Below, piece by piece: positions 1 to 7,348 of a stretch of 18,672 bases of DNA (its first letter is position 1; each line of letters opens with the position of its first letter). The notes beneath the pieces were generated by a model, which worked only from the letters and a program-made list of their open reading frames with translations, ran no database searches and had not been told where the DNA came from. The DNA is from an uncultured Porphyromonadaceae bacterium (GTDB lineage: Bacteria; Bacteroidota; Bacteroidia; Bacteroidales; Muribaculaceae), in the NCBI GenBank assembly GCA_900551515.1, contig URWH01000010.1, positions 1-18,672 of the forward strand. Reading direction: 5' to 3'. A program made the position numbers and the translations under genes.

Positions 1-799
1 CCCCGTGGCGGCAGCCGTGACGGAATATGCCGCAGGACGCATCGGGAATATCGCGCCGGCCGAGGGGATGAAAGAATATCCCGGACTCGGCGCCGAGGCG
101 ACAGTAGGAGGCCGGAGAATACTTGCGGGCAACCTGCGGCTGCTCACGAAAAACGGCATCCGCTATCCGCAGCATCTCGACAGCGACGCGCACACCCTCG
201 TGGCCTGTGCCGCCGACGGACGATATATCGGCGCCATATTCCTGAGCGACACGCTGAAACCCGACGCCGTCAGTGCCGTCGGCGAGCTGCGCAAGCTTGG
301 CATAAAAGAGATAGCGCTCCTATCGGGCGACAAGCCGGAGATCACCGCCGAGACAGCTCGGCAGCTCGGCATAACCACAGCATGCGGCGGCATGATGCCC
401 GCCGACAAAGCGGAATGGATAGAGCGGCGCGACGCCTCGGGCGAGCATCACACGGCGTTTGTGGGCGACGGATTCAACGATGCGCCGGTGCTGGCCGTCA
501 GCACCGTGGGCATAGCGATGGGCGCCGGATCGGACGCCGCCATCGAAAGTGCCGACGTGGTGATACGCAACGACCGCCCGTCGAGCGTGGCCGCTGCCGT
601 AAGCATCGGGCGCTACAACCGCAAGATAGTGATGCAGAACATCGTCGGCGCCATCGCCATCAAGATTATCATACTCACGCTCGGCGCATTGGGATATGCC
701 TCGCTGTGGGCCGCAGTGTTTGCCGATGTCGGCGTGGCGCTTTTAGCCGTGGCCAATGCCATGCGCATCATGTATCATCATTTCAACTTATGGCAATGA
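1..799 (+). CDS. Heavy-metal-exporting P1B-type ATPase, ZntA-like (5' truncated)
   Basis: This is the C-terminal part of a P-type ATPase that pumps a transition metal out across the inner membrane; the reading frame is open to the window edge, so the N-terminus, most membrane helices and the DKTGT phosphorylation site lie outside. About 265 residues are visible. Numbered from the GTG at 5, they show the end of the nucleotide-binding domain, the P-domain LSGDKPE and the hinge motif GDGFNDAP (154-161), then two closing helices. The first helix carries a lysine (K220) and the second the DxG signature (D241-V-G). In the ZntA subgroup these residues mark Zn2+/Cd2+/Pb2+ specificity; the CPx motif that would confirm it is not visible. 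The stop codon overlaps the start of a Fur-family gene, which suggests a co-transcribed metal-homeostasis pair. Family assignment is firm; metal specificity is inferred. Confidence 0.93.
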   Translation, partial: PVAAAVTEYAAGRIGNIAPAEGMKEYPGLGAEATVGGRRILAGNLRLLTKNGIRYPQHLDSDAHTLVACAADGRYIGAIFLSDTLKPDAVSAVGELRKLGIKEIALLSGDKPEITAETARQLGITTACGGMMPADKAEWIERRDASGEHHTAFVGDGFNDAPVLAVSTVGIAMGAGSDAAIESADVVIRNDRPSSVAAAVSIGRYNRKIVMQNIVGAIAIKIIILTLGALGYASLWAAVFADVGVALLAVANAMRIMYHHFNLWQ

Positions 800-1251
800 A
801 AGAGCTGACAGACGCAAAAAATCAGGCTGCGGGCAACCGCGAAACGGAGATCCTCGCCTCGCACGGCGTGCGCCCTACCCCAAACCGAGTGCTGGTGCTA
901 CGCGCCATCATGGGCGCCACCTCGCCCGTCGCGGTGACCGATTTTGACGAACTGCTGCCGACGGTCGACCGTTCGAGCGTGTTCCGCGTGCTCACGCTGT
1001 TTGCGGCCAAAGGGCTGGTACATGTGGTTGAGAGCGGCGATGGCATGCAGCATTATGAGCTGTGCCACGGCAACGGGCACTGCACGCCCGCCGACCGCCA
1101 CATTCACTTCTATTGCACCGTTTGCCGGCGCACCTTCTGTTTTGAGCAGATAGCCGTGCCGTCGGTCGAACTGCCGACGGGCTTCACTGCCGAGAGCTCA
1201 GAGCTGCTGGTCAAAGGACTCTGCCCGGACTGCGGAAAACGCACGAAATAG
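796..1251 (+). CDS. Fur-family metal-dependent transcriptional regulator (Zur/Fur-like)
   Basis: A small DNA-binding repressor of about 151 residues, the usual Fur-family size. The N-terminal half is the winged helix (about residues 15-85), including RPTPNRVLVLRAI and the recognition segment DRSSVFRVLTLFAAKGLV. The C-terminal half has the metal-binding and dimerization features: a histidine pair (H102, H104) followed by CTVC (C107, C110), and CPDC (C143, C146), the paired-cysteine structural zinc site. The ATG at 796 is chosen because it overlaps the upstream ATPase stop as ATGA, the classic sign of translational coupling; an in-frame ATG at 790 would add two residues. Pairing with a ZntA-like exporter suggests a sensor of zinc or a related metal that may control this operon. 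Sequence alone does not separate Zur, Fur and PerR. Confidence 0.9.
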   Translation: MKELTDAKNQAAGNRETEILASHGVRPTPNRVLVLRAIMGATSPVAVTDFDELLPTVDRSSVFRVLTLFAAKGLVHVVESGDGMQHYELCHGNGHCTPADRHIHFYCTVCRRTFCFEQIAVPSVELPTGFTAESSELLVKGLCPDCGKRTK

Positions 1252-1258
1252 CGCCGGT

Positions 1259-2050
1259 TTACGGACGTGTGTAGCCGTCCTTCTCGCAGCGCTTTTTCAT
1301 CTTCTTGATGCGGGCGGCTGTGTCAGGATGGTCGGAGAACATCTTCTGAAGATATGTCTGCGACGAACCGCCCTGTGATTCAAGCGCCTGCATCTTTTCG
1401 AAGGCCATGACCATGCCCCAGGGGTTGCGGCCGTTGTCGACGAGGAAATCATAGCCGCAATTGTCGGCCTCCGACTCCTGTTTGCGCGAATATTTGGCGC
1501 TGCCGAAAGCACGTCCGAGCTCGCCGAGCTGCGAGTCGGTGAGTGCGGCAAGGCGGCCGTCGGCCGAGGCGATGGCGTCGGCCAAAGCACCCTGAAGCAA
1601 TTCGTTTTTCATGGCCTTGCGCGAGTGATGCTTCATCACATGGCCGATCTCGTGGCCTATCACGCCGAGCAATTCGTTGTCGTCGAGCAGATCCATGATG
1701 CCGGTGTAGACGCGCACACTGCCGTCGGGGCATGCGAAAGCGTTAACCTCCGACGTCTGATACACCTTGAAATTCAAGGGAATACCGTCGGCTTCCTTAA
1801 GCCCGACGGTGAGGCGGCGCAGACGCTGCGTGTAGGGGCTGTCCTCGGGGAGCACCGTGTTGGTCTTATCCATCTGAGCCACAGCCTGCGAGGCATATTC
1901 GGCCAAATCTTTATCGCTGAGTGTCAAAGCCTTAGTGGTCTTTACAGCACCTTGTATCACACGGCCGAGATTGAACTGAGCCGAAGCCGCGAACGATGTT
2001 GCGAACAGGAGAGCGGCGATTGCAAAAAGCCGGGTAGAGATTGTTTTCAT
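1259..2050 (-). CDS. Secreted M48-family zinc metalloprotease
   Basis: A 263-residue protein with a type I signal peptide (about residues 1-25, cleavage near AASAQ) and no lipobox cysteine, so a soluble periplasmic protease is expected. The catalytic zinc motif HEIGH is at 133-137. The third zinc ligand sits in ESEAD (E194). The family motifs NAFACPDG (103-110) and SDHPDTAARI (239-248) are both present. Length and layout match the short M48 proteases related to LoiP/YcaL, which degrade misfolded envelope proteins; the substrate here is unknown. It is the last gene of the minus-strand block, 34 bp after uvrC, with no terminator visible between them. Its stop lies 7 bp from the convergent Fur-family stop. 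The start at 2050 is the ATG giving a complete signal peptide. Confidence 0.92.
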   Translation of the reverse strand: MKTISTRLFAIAALLFATSFAASAQFNLGRVIQGAVKTTKALTLSDKDLAEYASQAVAQMDKTNTVLPEDSPYTQRLRRLTVGLKEADGIPLNFKVYQTSEVNAFACPDGSVRVYTGIMDLLDDNELLGVIGHEIGHVMKHHSRKAMKNELLQGALADAIASADGRLAALTDSQLGELGRAFGSAKYSRKQESEADNCGYDFLVDNGRNPWGMVMAFEKMQALESQGGSSQTYLQKMFSDHPDTAARIKKMKKRCEKDGYTRP

Positions 2051-2084
2051 TTTTGCGTCATTTACTGATTAACAATAGATTCGA

Positions 2085-3932
2085 TTAATTGTTCGGGGCA
2101 TTTTCATCATCCGGCGTGCCGTCGGCGTGAAGAGCGTTGTAGACTATCGAGGCCTTCGACGGGCCTATGACGCCGGCTATGGCATCAAGATCGGCCTCGC
2201 GCACGCGCTTGAGGCTGCGGAAATGCGTTATGAGCGCGTCGCGCGTCTTGGGCCCGATGCCGGGCACCGAGTCGAGCATCGACACGGTCTGCGATTTGGA
2301 GCGGCGGTTGCGGTGATGCGTGATGCCGAAGCGGTGGGCCTCGTCGCGCATGTGCTGCACAACGCGGAGAGTCTCGGAATTCTTGTCGATATAGAGCGGG
2401 ATGCTGTCGCCGGGGAAGTAGATCTCCTCGAGTCGCTTCGCGATGCCCGCCACGGCAATGACGCCGCGGAGGCCCATGGCGTCGAGGGCTTCGACGGCCG
2501 CGCTGAGCTGCCCCTTGCCGCCGTCGACCACCACGAGCTGCGGAAGGCTTTCGCCCTCCGCCTGCAGGCGCGTGTAGCGGCGCGTGAGCACCTCCTTCAT
2601 AGAGGCGAAATCGTCGGGACCGACAACGGTTTTGATGTTGAAATGGCGATAGTCCTTCTTGCTCGGCTTGCCGTCGCGGAACACCACGCACGAGGCCACG
2701 GGATTCGTGCCCTGGATGTTTGAGTTATCGAAACACTCGATATGCCGCGGCAGCACGTTGAGCCGGAAATCGGCCTGCATGCGCTCGAGCAGTTTCTGCG
2801 TGCGTTGCTCCGGGTTGTGGCGTTCGAGATGCTTGAGGGCGTCGACGCGGTGCTGCCGTGCGTTGCGCTGCGACACCTCGAGCAGCTTGGCCTTGTCGCC
2901 GCGCTGCGGGACGGTGAACGTGACGCCGTCCATCTCCACGTCGGGGATCTCCTGCACCACGATCTCTTTAAAGGCCACCTCCATGGATGTGGCTATTTCA
3001 TTTATGGCATAGCTGAGCAGCTGCGGCACTGTCTCGTCCATGCTGCGCTTGTATTCGAGGGTGACGCTGCGCACCACGGCACCGCGGCGCACGTGCATAT
3101 AATTGATGTAGACATCGCGTCCGCCGCCGTCGTCGTCGACGCCAAACACGTCGACCGCGTCGACCGTCTGGCTGACGATAACGCTTTTGGCAGTGTAGCG
3201 CAACACCTTGTCGTATATCTCCTTAACCCGCTGCGCTTCTTCAAAGCGAAGCTCCAGCGACAGCGACTCCATTTCGGCGCGCAGACGGTCGAGCAGTTCG
3301 GCGAGGTCGCCGCGCAGGATTTGCTTTATGCGCTCGATGTTGCGGCCATACTCCTCCTCGCTGACCTTGCCAACACAGGGACCCGAGCAGCGGCCGATAT
3401 GATAGTCGAGACAGAGGCGTCCCTTTCCGGCGGCGATATAGTCGGGCGTGATGGCATGGCGGCACGAGCGCAGCGGGTAGATGCTGCGGATGAGATCGAG
3501 GACGGCACGGGCGGAAGCCGCATCGGTGTAAGGGCCGAAATACTTGGAGCCGTCGCGGATCTGTGTGCGCGTCATGAACACCCGTGGGTAATGCTCCTTG
3601 GTGACCACGATCATGGGGTAGGACTTGTCGTCTTTGAGCAGCACATTGTAGCGCGGCTGATACTCCTTGATCATCGAGTTTTCGAGATTCAGAGCATCCT
3701 GTTCGGTGGGCACCACGATATATTTCATATCGGCGATGGCCCGCACCAGCAGGTTGGTGCGCACCGAATCATGAGTGCGGTTGAAATAGGAAGAGACGCG
3801 ACGTTTGAGATTCTTCGCCTTGCCTACATAGATCACCGTGCCCGCATCGTCGAAGTACATGTAGACTCCGGGCGTTGTGGGCAGGATGCTGATTTTCTCT
3901 GTCAGCTGCGGCGATTTCTTATGCTTGGGCAT
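2085..3932 (-). CDS. uvrC: UvrABC excinuclease subunit C
   Basis: UvrC makes both incisions around a DNA lesion in nucleotide excision repair after UvrA/UvrB recognition. The 615-residue length is normal. Domains in order: N-terminal GIY-YIG nuclease (GVYMYF 22-27, IYVGKAK 34-40, metal-ligand glutamate E84 in LNLEN); a cysteine cluster C157, C174, C182, C186, matching the Fe-S ligands described for UvrC; a UVR/UvrB-interaction motif (LRFEEAQRVKEIYDKV, from about 228); an RNase H-like nuclease domain (FDNSNIQG, VVVDGGKGQL, then DEAHRFGITHHR); and a C-terminal helix-hairpin-helix pair (SVPGIGPKTRDAL). No expected catalytic feature is missing. The ATG at 3932 is the only start that preserves the GIY-YIG domain, and it lies only a few bases after an intrinsic terminator. 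Confidence 0.98.
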   Translation of the reverse strand: MPKHKKSPQLTEKISILPTTPGVYMYFDDAGTVIYVGKAKNLKRRVSSYFNRTHDSVRTNLLVRAIADMKYIVVPTEQDALNLENSMIKEYQPRYNVLLKDDKSYPMIVVTKEHYPRVFMTRTQIRDGSKYFGPYTDAASARAVLDLIRSIYPLRSCRHAITPDYIAAGKGRLCLDYHIGRCSGPCVGKVSEEEYGRNIERIKQILRGDLAELLDRLRAEMESLSLELRFEEAQRVKEIYDKVLRYTAKSVIVSQTVDAVDVFGVDDDGGGRDVYINYMHVRRGAVVRSVTLEYKRSMDETVPQLLSYAINEIATSMEVAFKEIVVQEIPDVEMDGVTFTVPQRGDKAKLLEVSQRNARQHRVDALKHLERHNPEQRTQKLLERMQADFRLNVLPRHIECFDNSNIQGTNPVASCVVFRDGKPSKKDYRHFNIKTVVGPDDFASMKEVLTRRYTRLQAEGESLPQLVVVDGGKGQLSAAVEALDAMGLRGVIAVAGIAKRLEEIYFPGDSIPLYIDKNSETLRVVQHMRDEAHRFGITHHRNRRSKSQTVSMLDSVPGIGPKTRDALITHFRSLKRVREADLDAIAGVIGPSKASIVYNALHADGTPDDENAPNN

Positions 3933-3938
3933 GCGTAT

Positions 3939-3974
3939 AAAAACACATGCGGACGCGCCGGCGGGGCGCCCGCA
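3939..3974 (-). terminator. Intrinsic terminator/attenuator between apt and uvrC
   Basis: Read on the minus strand, TGCGGGCGC (3974-3966) pairs with GCGTCCGCA (3956-3948). This gives a nine-base-pair GC-rich stem with one G-U pair around a nine-base loop. A run of five T (3943-3939) follows after a four-base gap. It lies just past the apt stop and ends 6 bp before the uvrC ATG. The form is that of a rho-independent terminator; partial read-through into uvrC is an inference. Confidence 0.7.
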
Positions 3975-3992
3975 CCATGGTGAAATGTGGCG

Positions 3993-4511
3993 TTAATATT
4001 TGATGAGCGAAGTCACTTCAGCTTCGGCGGGGAGCACGGCGCGACCGTTGAGACCGCCCAGCTCGATGATGAAATTGACATAGATTTTCTTCGGGTTCAT
4101 GCTCTTCACGAGATTGTAGACGGCAGCCATTGTGCCGCCGGTTGCGAGCACGTCGTCGTGGATCACGACGATATCGTCGGGTGTGATTGCGTCGCGGTGG
4201 ATCTCGATGGTGTCCTTGCCATACTCCTTATCGTAGGAGCAGCTGACGGTGTCGGCGGGAAGCTTGCCCGGCTTACGTGCGGGCACGAAACCGGCGCCGA
4301 GTTCGAACGCGAGGATCGAGCCGCCGATGAAGCCGCGGCTTTCGATACCCACCACCTTGGTGATGCCTTTGTCGCGATAGAGCTGCGAGAGATCCCAGCC
4401 GATGATGTGAAGAGCACGGGGATCCTTGAACACCGTGGTGAGGTCCTTGAACACGATTCCCTTCTTCGGGAAATCCAACACGTCGCGAATTTTTGATTTG
4501 ATGTATTCCAT
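3993..4511 (-). CDS. apt: Adenine phosphoribosyltransferase
   Basis: Converts adenine and PRPP to AMP and pyrophosphate in the cytoplasm (purine salvage). The 172-residue protein has the typical APRT length. It carries the family segment DFPKKGIVFKDLT (13-25), the conserved GIESRGFIGG (55-64) and the PRPP-binding loop VVIHDDVLATGGT (115-127). The ATG at 4511 is preferred to an upstream in-frame TTG at 4517, because the product then begins MEYIKSKIRDVLDFP as is usual for bacterial APRT. It sits between mnmG (67 bp upstream, a gap holding a parS-like site) and uvrC (60 bp downstream, past a terminator). No TAnnTTTG element is seen just upstream, so transcription from the mnmG side is likely. 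Confidence 0.97.
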   Translation of the reverse strand: MEYIKSKIRDVLDFPKKGIVFKDLTTVFKDPRALHIIGWDLSQLYRDKGITKVVGIESRGFIGGSILAFELGAGFVPARKPGKLPADTVSCSYDKEYGKDTIEIHRDAITPDDIVVIHDDVLATGGTMAAVYNLVKSMNPKKIYVNFIIELGGLNGRAVLPAEAEVTSLIKY

Positions 4512-4552
4512 TGTCAATCGTTATAAGTTTTTGATATTTTCAGTTTTATCCA

Positions 4553-4568
4553 TGTTCCACGTGAAACA
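4553..4568. other. parS: parS-like ParB-binding site
   Basis: The sequence TGTTCCACGTGAAACA matches at every fixed position the widely conserved parS consensus TGTTNCACGTGAAACA, the nucleation site for ParB (Spo0J) in chromosome segregation. It is a near-perfect palindrome with one asymmetric pair. It lies between the mnmG stop and the apt start, outside coding sequence. Other CACGTG cores in the window (near 3090 and 9686) lack the flanking GTT/AAC arms. The match is direct; binding is inferred. Confidence 0.78.
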
Positions 4569-4578
4569 ATCGCAAGCT

Positions 4579-6459
4579 TTACCGGCCGAGCAGCAACAGC
4601 AGGATGTTAATGTCGCTTGGCGAGATACCGGGGATGCGGGAAGCCTGGGCGATGGTTTCGGGATTGATTTTTTTGAGTTTCTGGCGTGCTTCGGTTGAGA
4701 TCGATTTCACGCTGTCGAAGTCGATGCGGCCGCCGATTTTCACATCCTCGAGACGGGCGATCTTTTCGGCGATGAGTTTTTCGCGCTGGATGTATCCGTC
4801 GTATTTGAGCATGATTTCCGCAGCCTCGACAATCTCCTCGCGGCGGCGCGACTCAATGTTGTCGCGGACATAATCGGCCACCTCGGAGAGCATGTCGGCG
4901 AGGATGGCGATGGTGAGCTGCGGACGGAGAATGAGGTCGTGGAGCTTCACGGTCTGCTTCAGCGGGGAGATACCCATATCCACGAAGCGGTCGTTGACGC
5001 GCTCCGGACGCACCGACATCGATTTTGCAAAAGCGATGAAAGCGTCGCGCTGGCAGCGCTTCGATTCCATGAGACGGTAGCGCTCGTCAGAGGCGAGACC
5101 TATACGGTGGCCCAAAGGGGTGAGGCGCATGTCGGCATCGTCCTGACGGAGGAGGATGCGGTATTCGGCACGGGATGTGAACATGCGGTAAGGCTCGTCG
5201 ACACCTTTTGTGACGAGGTCGTCGATGAGCACACCGATATATGCCTGATCGCGGGCGAGGGTCACCGGCTCGAGGTCGAAGTGGCTGCGGTGGGCGTTGA
5301 TGCCGGCAATCAGCCCCTGCCCTGCCGCCTCCTCATAGCCGGTGGTGCCGTTGACCTGTCCGGCGAAGAAAAGGCCCTTCACGAGTTTCGTTTCGAGAGA
5401 ATGGCGGAGCTGGGTGGGGTCGAAGAAATCATATTCGATAGCGTAGCCCGGGCGATAGATGGCCACATCTTTCAGCGCAGGTATGGTCTCGATGGCAGCA
5501 ATCTGGACGTCGAGGGGTAGCGACGAGGAGAAACCGTTGAGGTAAAACTCCTGCGTGTCCTCGCCCTCCGGCTCGAGGAAGAGCTGATGGCTCGTCTTGT
5601 CGGCGAACGTGACTATCTTGGTTTCGATGCTCGGGCAATAGCGCGGGCCGATGCTTTGGATCTGGCCGTTGTAGAGCGGCGAGCGAGGCAGGCCTGCACG
5701 GAGAATCTCATGCGTGGTCTCGTTGGTGTAGAGGATATAGCAGTCGCGCTGCCGTAGCTCGCGGTGCACCTCGGGCAGATAGGAGAATCCGTGGAAGTCG
5801 TCTTCGCCTGCTTGAGCTATGGTCTGTTGCCAGTGGACGGTGCGGCCGTCGATGCGCACTGGGGTGCCGGTCTTCATCCTGTCGGTGGCGAAGCCGAGCG
5901 CCTTGAGCTGTTCGGTGAGGCCGTAGGCGGCAGGTTCGCTGACGCGGCCGCCGGGGGTCTTGACTTCGCCCACATGCATCAGGCCGTTGAGAAACGTGCC
6001 GGCGGTGAGCACCACAGCCTTGGCGGTGAAATGGACGCCGAGCGCCGTGTCGACGCCTGTCACCCGGCCGTCGGTCACCGTGATGCCGGTCACCGAGTCC
6101 TGCCACATCGACAGGTTGGGGGTGTTTTCGAGCGTGTGGCGCCAAAGGAGCGAAAAGCGCATGCGGTCGCTTTGGGCGCGGGGACTCCACATGGCCGGTC
6201 CTTTGGAGCGGTTGAGCATGCGGAACTGTATGGCCGTGCGGTCGGTGATAATGCCCGTCTGGCCGCCAAGAGCATCTATCTCCCTGACTATTTGGCCTTT
6301 GGCTATACCGCCAATAGCAGGATTGCAGCTCATCTGGGCTATCTTGTTCATGTCGATGGTGATCAGCAGCGTGCGCGAACCGAGCCGCGCGGCAGCCGAG
6401 GCAGCCTCGCAGCCGGCATGTCCGGCACCGATCACGATCACGTCATAGTCAAACGTCAT
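4579..6459 (-). CDS. mnmG: tRNA uridine-5-carboxymethylaminomethyl modification enzyme MnmG (GidA)
   Basis: The FAD-dependent partner of MnmE; together they install (carboxymethyl)aminomethyl groups on wobble uridine 34 of certain tRNAs. The 626-residue length is typical. The N-terminus shows the dinucleotide-binding motif VIGAGHAGCEAA (about 9-20), followed by the family signature SCNPAIGGIAKG and VREIDALGG. Further in are LTAGTFLNG and a second FAD-contact region including TGYEEAAGQG. The helical C-terminal region ends in RIPGISPSDINILLLLLG, as expected for MnmE and tRNA contact. The start is set at the ATG at 6459; the frame extends to a TTG at 6465, but that adds nothing conserved. It follows ybeY by 56 bp on the same strand, probably in one transcript. 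Confidence 0.98.
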   Translation of the reverse strand: MTFDYDVIVIGAGHAGCEAASAAARLGSRTLLITIDMNKIAQMSCNPAIGGIAKGQIVREIDALGGQTGIITDRTAIQFRMLNRSKGPAMWSPRAQSDRMRFSLLWRHTLENTPNLSMWQDSVTGITVTDGRVTGVDTALGVHFTAKAVVLTAGTFLNGLMHVGEVKTPGGRVSEPAAYGLTEQLKALGFATDRMKTGTPVRIDGRTVHWQQTIAQAGEDDFHGFSYLPEVHRELRQRDCYILYTNETTHEILRAGLPRSPLYNGQIQSIGPRYCPSIETKIVTFADKTSHQLFLEPEGEDTQEFYLNGFSSSLPLDVQIAAIETIPALKDVAIYRPGYAIEYDFFDPTQLRHSLETKLVKGLFFAGQVNGTTGYEEAAGQGLIAGINAHRSHFDLEPVTLARDQAYIGVLIDDLVTKGVDEPYRMFTSRAEYRILLRQDDADMRLTPLGHRIGLASDERYRLMESKRCQRDAFIAFAKSMSVRPERVNDRFVDMGISPLKQTVKLHDLILRPQLTIAILADMLSEVADYVRDNIESRRREEIVEAAEIMLKYDGYIQREKLIAEKIARLEDVKIGGRIDFDSVKSISTEARQKLKKINPETIAQASRIPGISPSDINILLLLLGR

Positions 6460-6515
6460 AAGCAAATCACGTTAAAGATTATGTCTGGGTCTTCATGAAT
6501 ATCATTCGGGGTGGA

Positions 6516-6962
6516 TCAGTCAGCAGCATCGGACGCCATACGGTCGTAGAGCGCGAGCGCTTCATTTTCGTGGCGCTCCATGATTTCGCGTTCGCCGGGG
6601 CCTTTGTCGTTGATGCCGCAGAGATGAAGCACGCCGTGCACGATCACCCTGAGCAGCTCGCGGTCGTAGGTGTCCCCTACCAGCGCGGCATTGGAGCGCA
6701 CCGTGTCGAGCGAGATGAACATGTCGCCGCTGATGCGACGGCCGTGAGTATAGTCGAATGTGATAATGTCGGTGTAATAGTCGTGGCTTAGAAATTCGCG
6801 GTTGACACTGATAATCTTTTCGTCGTCACAAAAAATATAAGTAAGCGGTCCGGGGATACGGTTGTGCAACCCGGCAACACGGCCAAGCCATGCAGCGACA
6901 CGCGAAAAGTCGGCAGCGGGAAGCTCCACGCCGTCGGCCAACCATTGAATCATGTTTTCCAT
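6516..6962 (-). CDS. ybeY: Endoribonuclease YbeY (16S rRNA maturation)
   Basis: A small zinc-dependent endoribonuclease for 16S rRNA 3'-end maturation and ribosome quality control. The ATG at 6962 gives 148 residues, the normal size; the frame is open to 7085, but the extra sequence is not family-like and would run over the promoter-like element. Family features are FCDDEKIISVNREFL (about 44-58), DYYTDIITFDY (61-71), GDMFIS (79-84) and the metal site HGVLHLCGIND. The usual third histidine of HGxLHLxGxxH is an aspartate here (H109, H113, D119). As far as I recall, an aspartate at this point followed by lysine is common in Bacteroidetes YbeY, so this is probably lineage-typical rather than inactivating. 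First gene of the minus-strand block. Confidence 0.94.
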   Translation of the reverse strand: MENMIQWLADGVELPAADFSRVAAWLGRVAGLHNRIPGPLTYIFCDDEKIISVNREFLSHDYYTDIITFDYTHGRRISGDMFISLDTVRSNAALVGDTYDRELLRVIVHGVLHLCGINDKGPGEREIMERHENEALALYDRMASDAAD

Positions 6963-6986
6963 CTTACGATTATAAGATATTACTCG

Positions 6987-6994
6987 CAAAAGTA
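6987..6994 (-). promoter_or_regulatory. Bacteroidetes-type -7 element upstream of ybeY
   Basis: The minus strand reads TACTTTTG, matching the Bacteroidetes sigma-ABfr -7 consensus TAnnTTTG. It ends 25 bp before the ybeY ATG, implying a leader of about 20 nt. No clear -33 TTTG/TTG is present at 19-21 bp, so this is a moderate call. It would serve ybeY, mnmG and apt. Confidence 0.5.
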
Positions 6995-7230
6995 ATAAAA
7001 TTTTCGGAGAAAAGCGCATCACGGCCCTTTTTGATTTTTCTGACAAAAAATCGCGACACGGAAAAACGGTGATTACGCGCTGCATTCAAACGTGTTAAGC
7101 CAAAATTAAGCCTCAGAGAATCGAAAATTTCGGGTGCTCCCGACCAACCGTGCGGAAAATGCGGGCTGTCGGAGCCAAAAAATCAGGGCACGGCATTTGA
7201 GTTGTGAAGAATTATTGAAAAAGAAAAAGG

Positions 7231-7262
7231 GTTGTGTAATTCGTGGGATTATTTTAATTTTG
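7231..7262 (+). promoter_or_regulatory. Bacteroidetes-type promoter for the glycosyltransferase/kinase pair
   Basis: A -33-like GTTG (7231-7234) and a perfect -7 element TAATTTTG (7255-7262) are separated by 20 bp, within the 19-21 bp spacing known for the Bacteroides primary sigma factor. The predicted transcript starts near 7268 and has a leader of about 80 nt before the ATG at 7349. This is the most complete promoter visible in the window. Confidence 0.65.
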
Positions 7263-7348
7263 CGACAACCGAACAAACAGAGTTCTCTGCCATCGGCGCA
7301 AAACCGTGAAAAAGAAACCCGGCCGACGCCAGCCGGCCAGCAAGAGCC

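Larger units (their letters stand above)
6963..7348. other. Divergent intergenic region between ybeY and the glycosyltransferase gene
   Basis: A gap of 386 bp, more AT-rich than its flanks. It contains the minus-strand -7 element for ybeY (6987-6994) and a plus-strand promoter (7231-7262) for the glycosyltransferase gene. A short inverted repeat, TCGGG...CCCGA, lies at 7130-7143. Open frames crossing it have no recognisable family features. No tRNA-like or riboswitch-like structure was seen. Confidence 0.6.

Noticed and set aside
382..795. N-terminal extension of the Fur-family frame within the ATPase gene
   Set aside because: The extension is out-of-frame shadow of the conserved ATPase P-domain, and the Fur winged helix is complete from 796.
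2742..3983. A 413-codon open frame on the plus strand opposite uvrC
   Set aside because: It is antisense to a complete uvrC with all motifs. It has no recognisable family feature and is rich in Ala/Val/Asp/His, as expected from the complement of a GC-rich gene.
6963..7348. Possible structured RNA or tRNA in the divergent gap
   Set aside because: Only one 5-bp stem (7130-7143) was found, with no cloverleaf or known riboswitch pattern.
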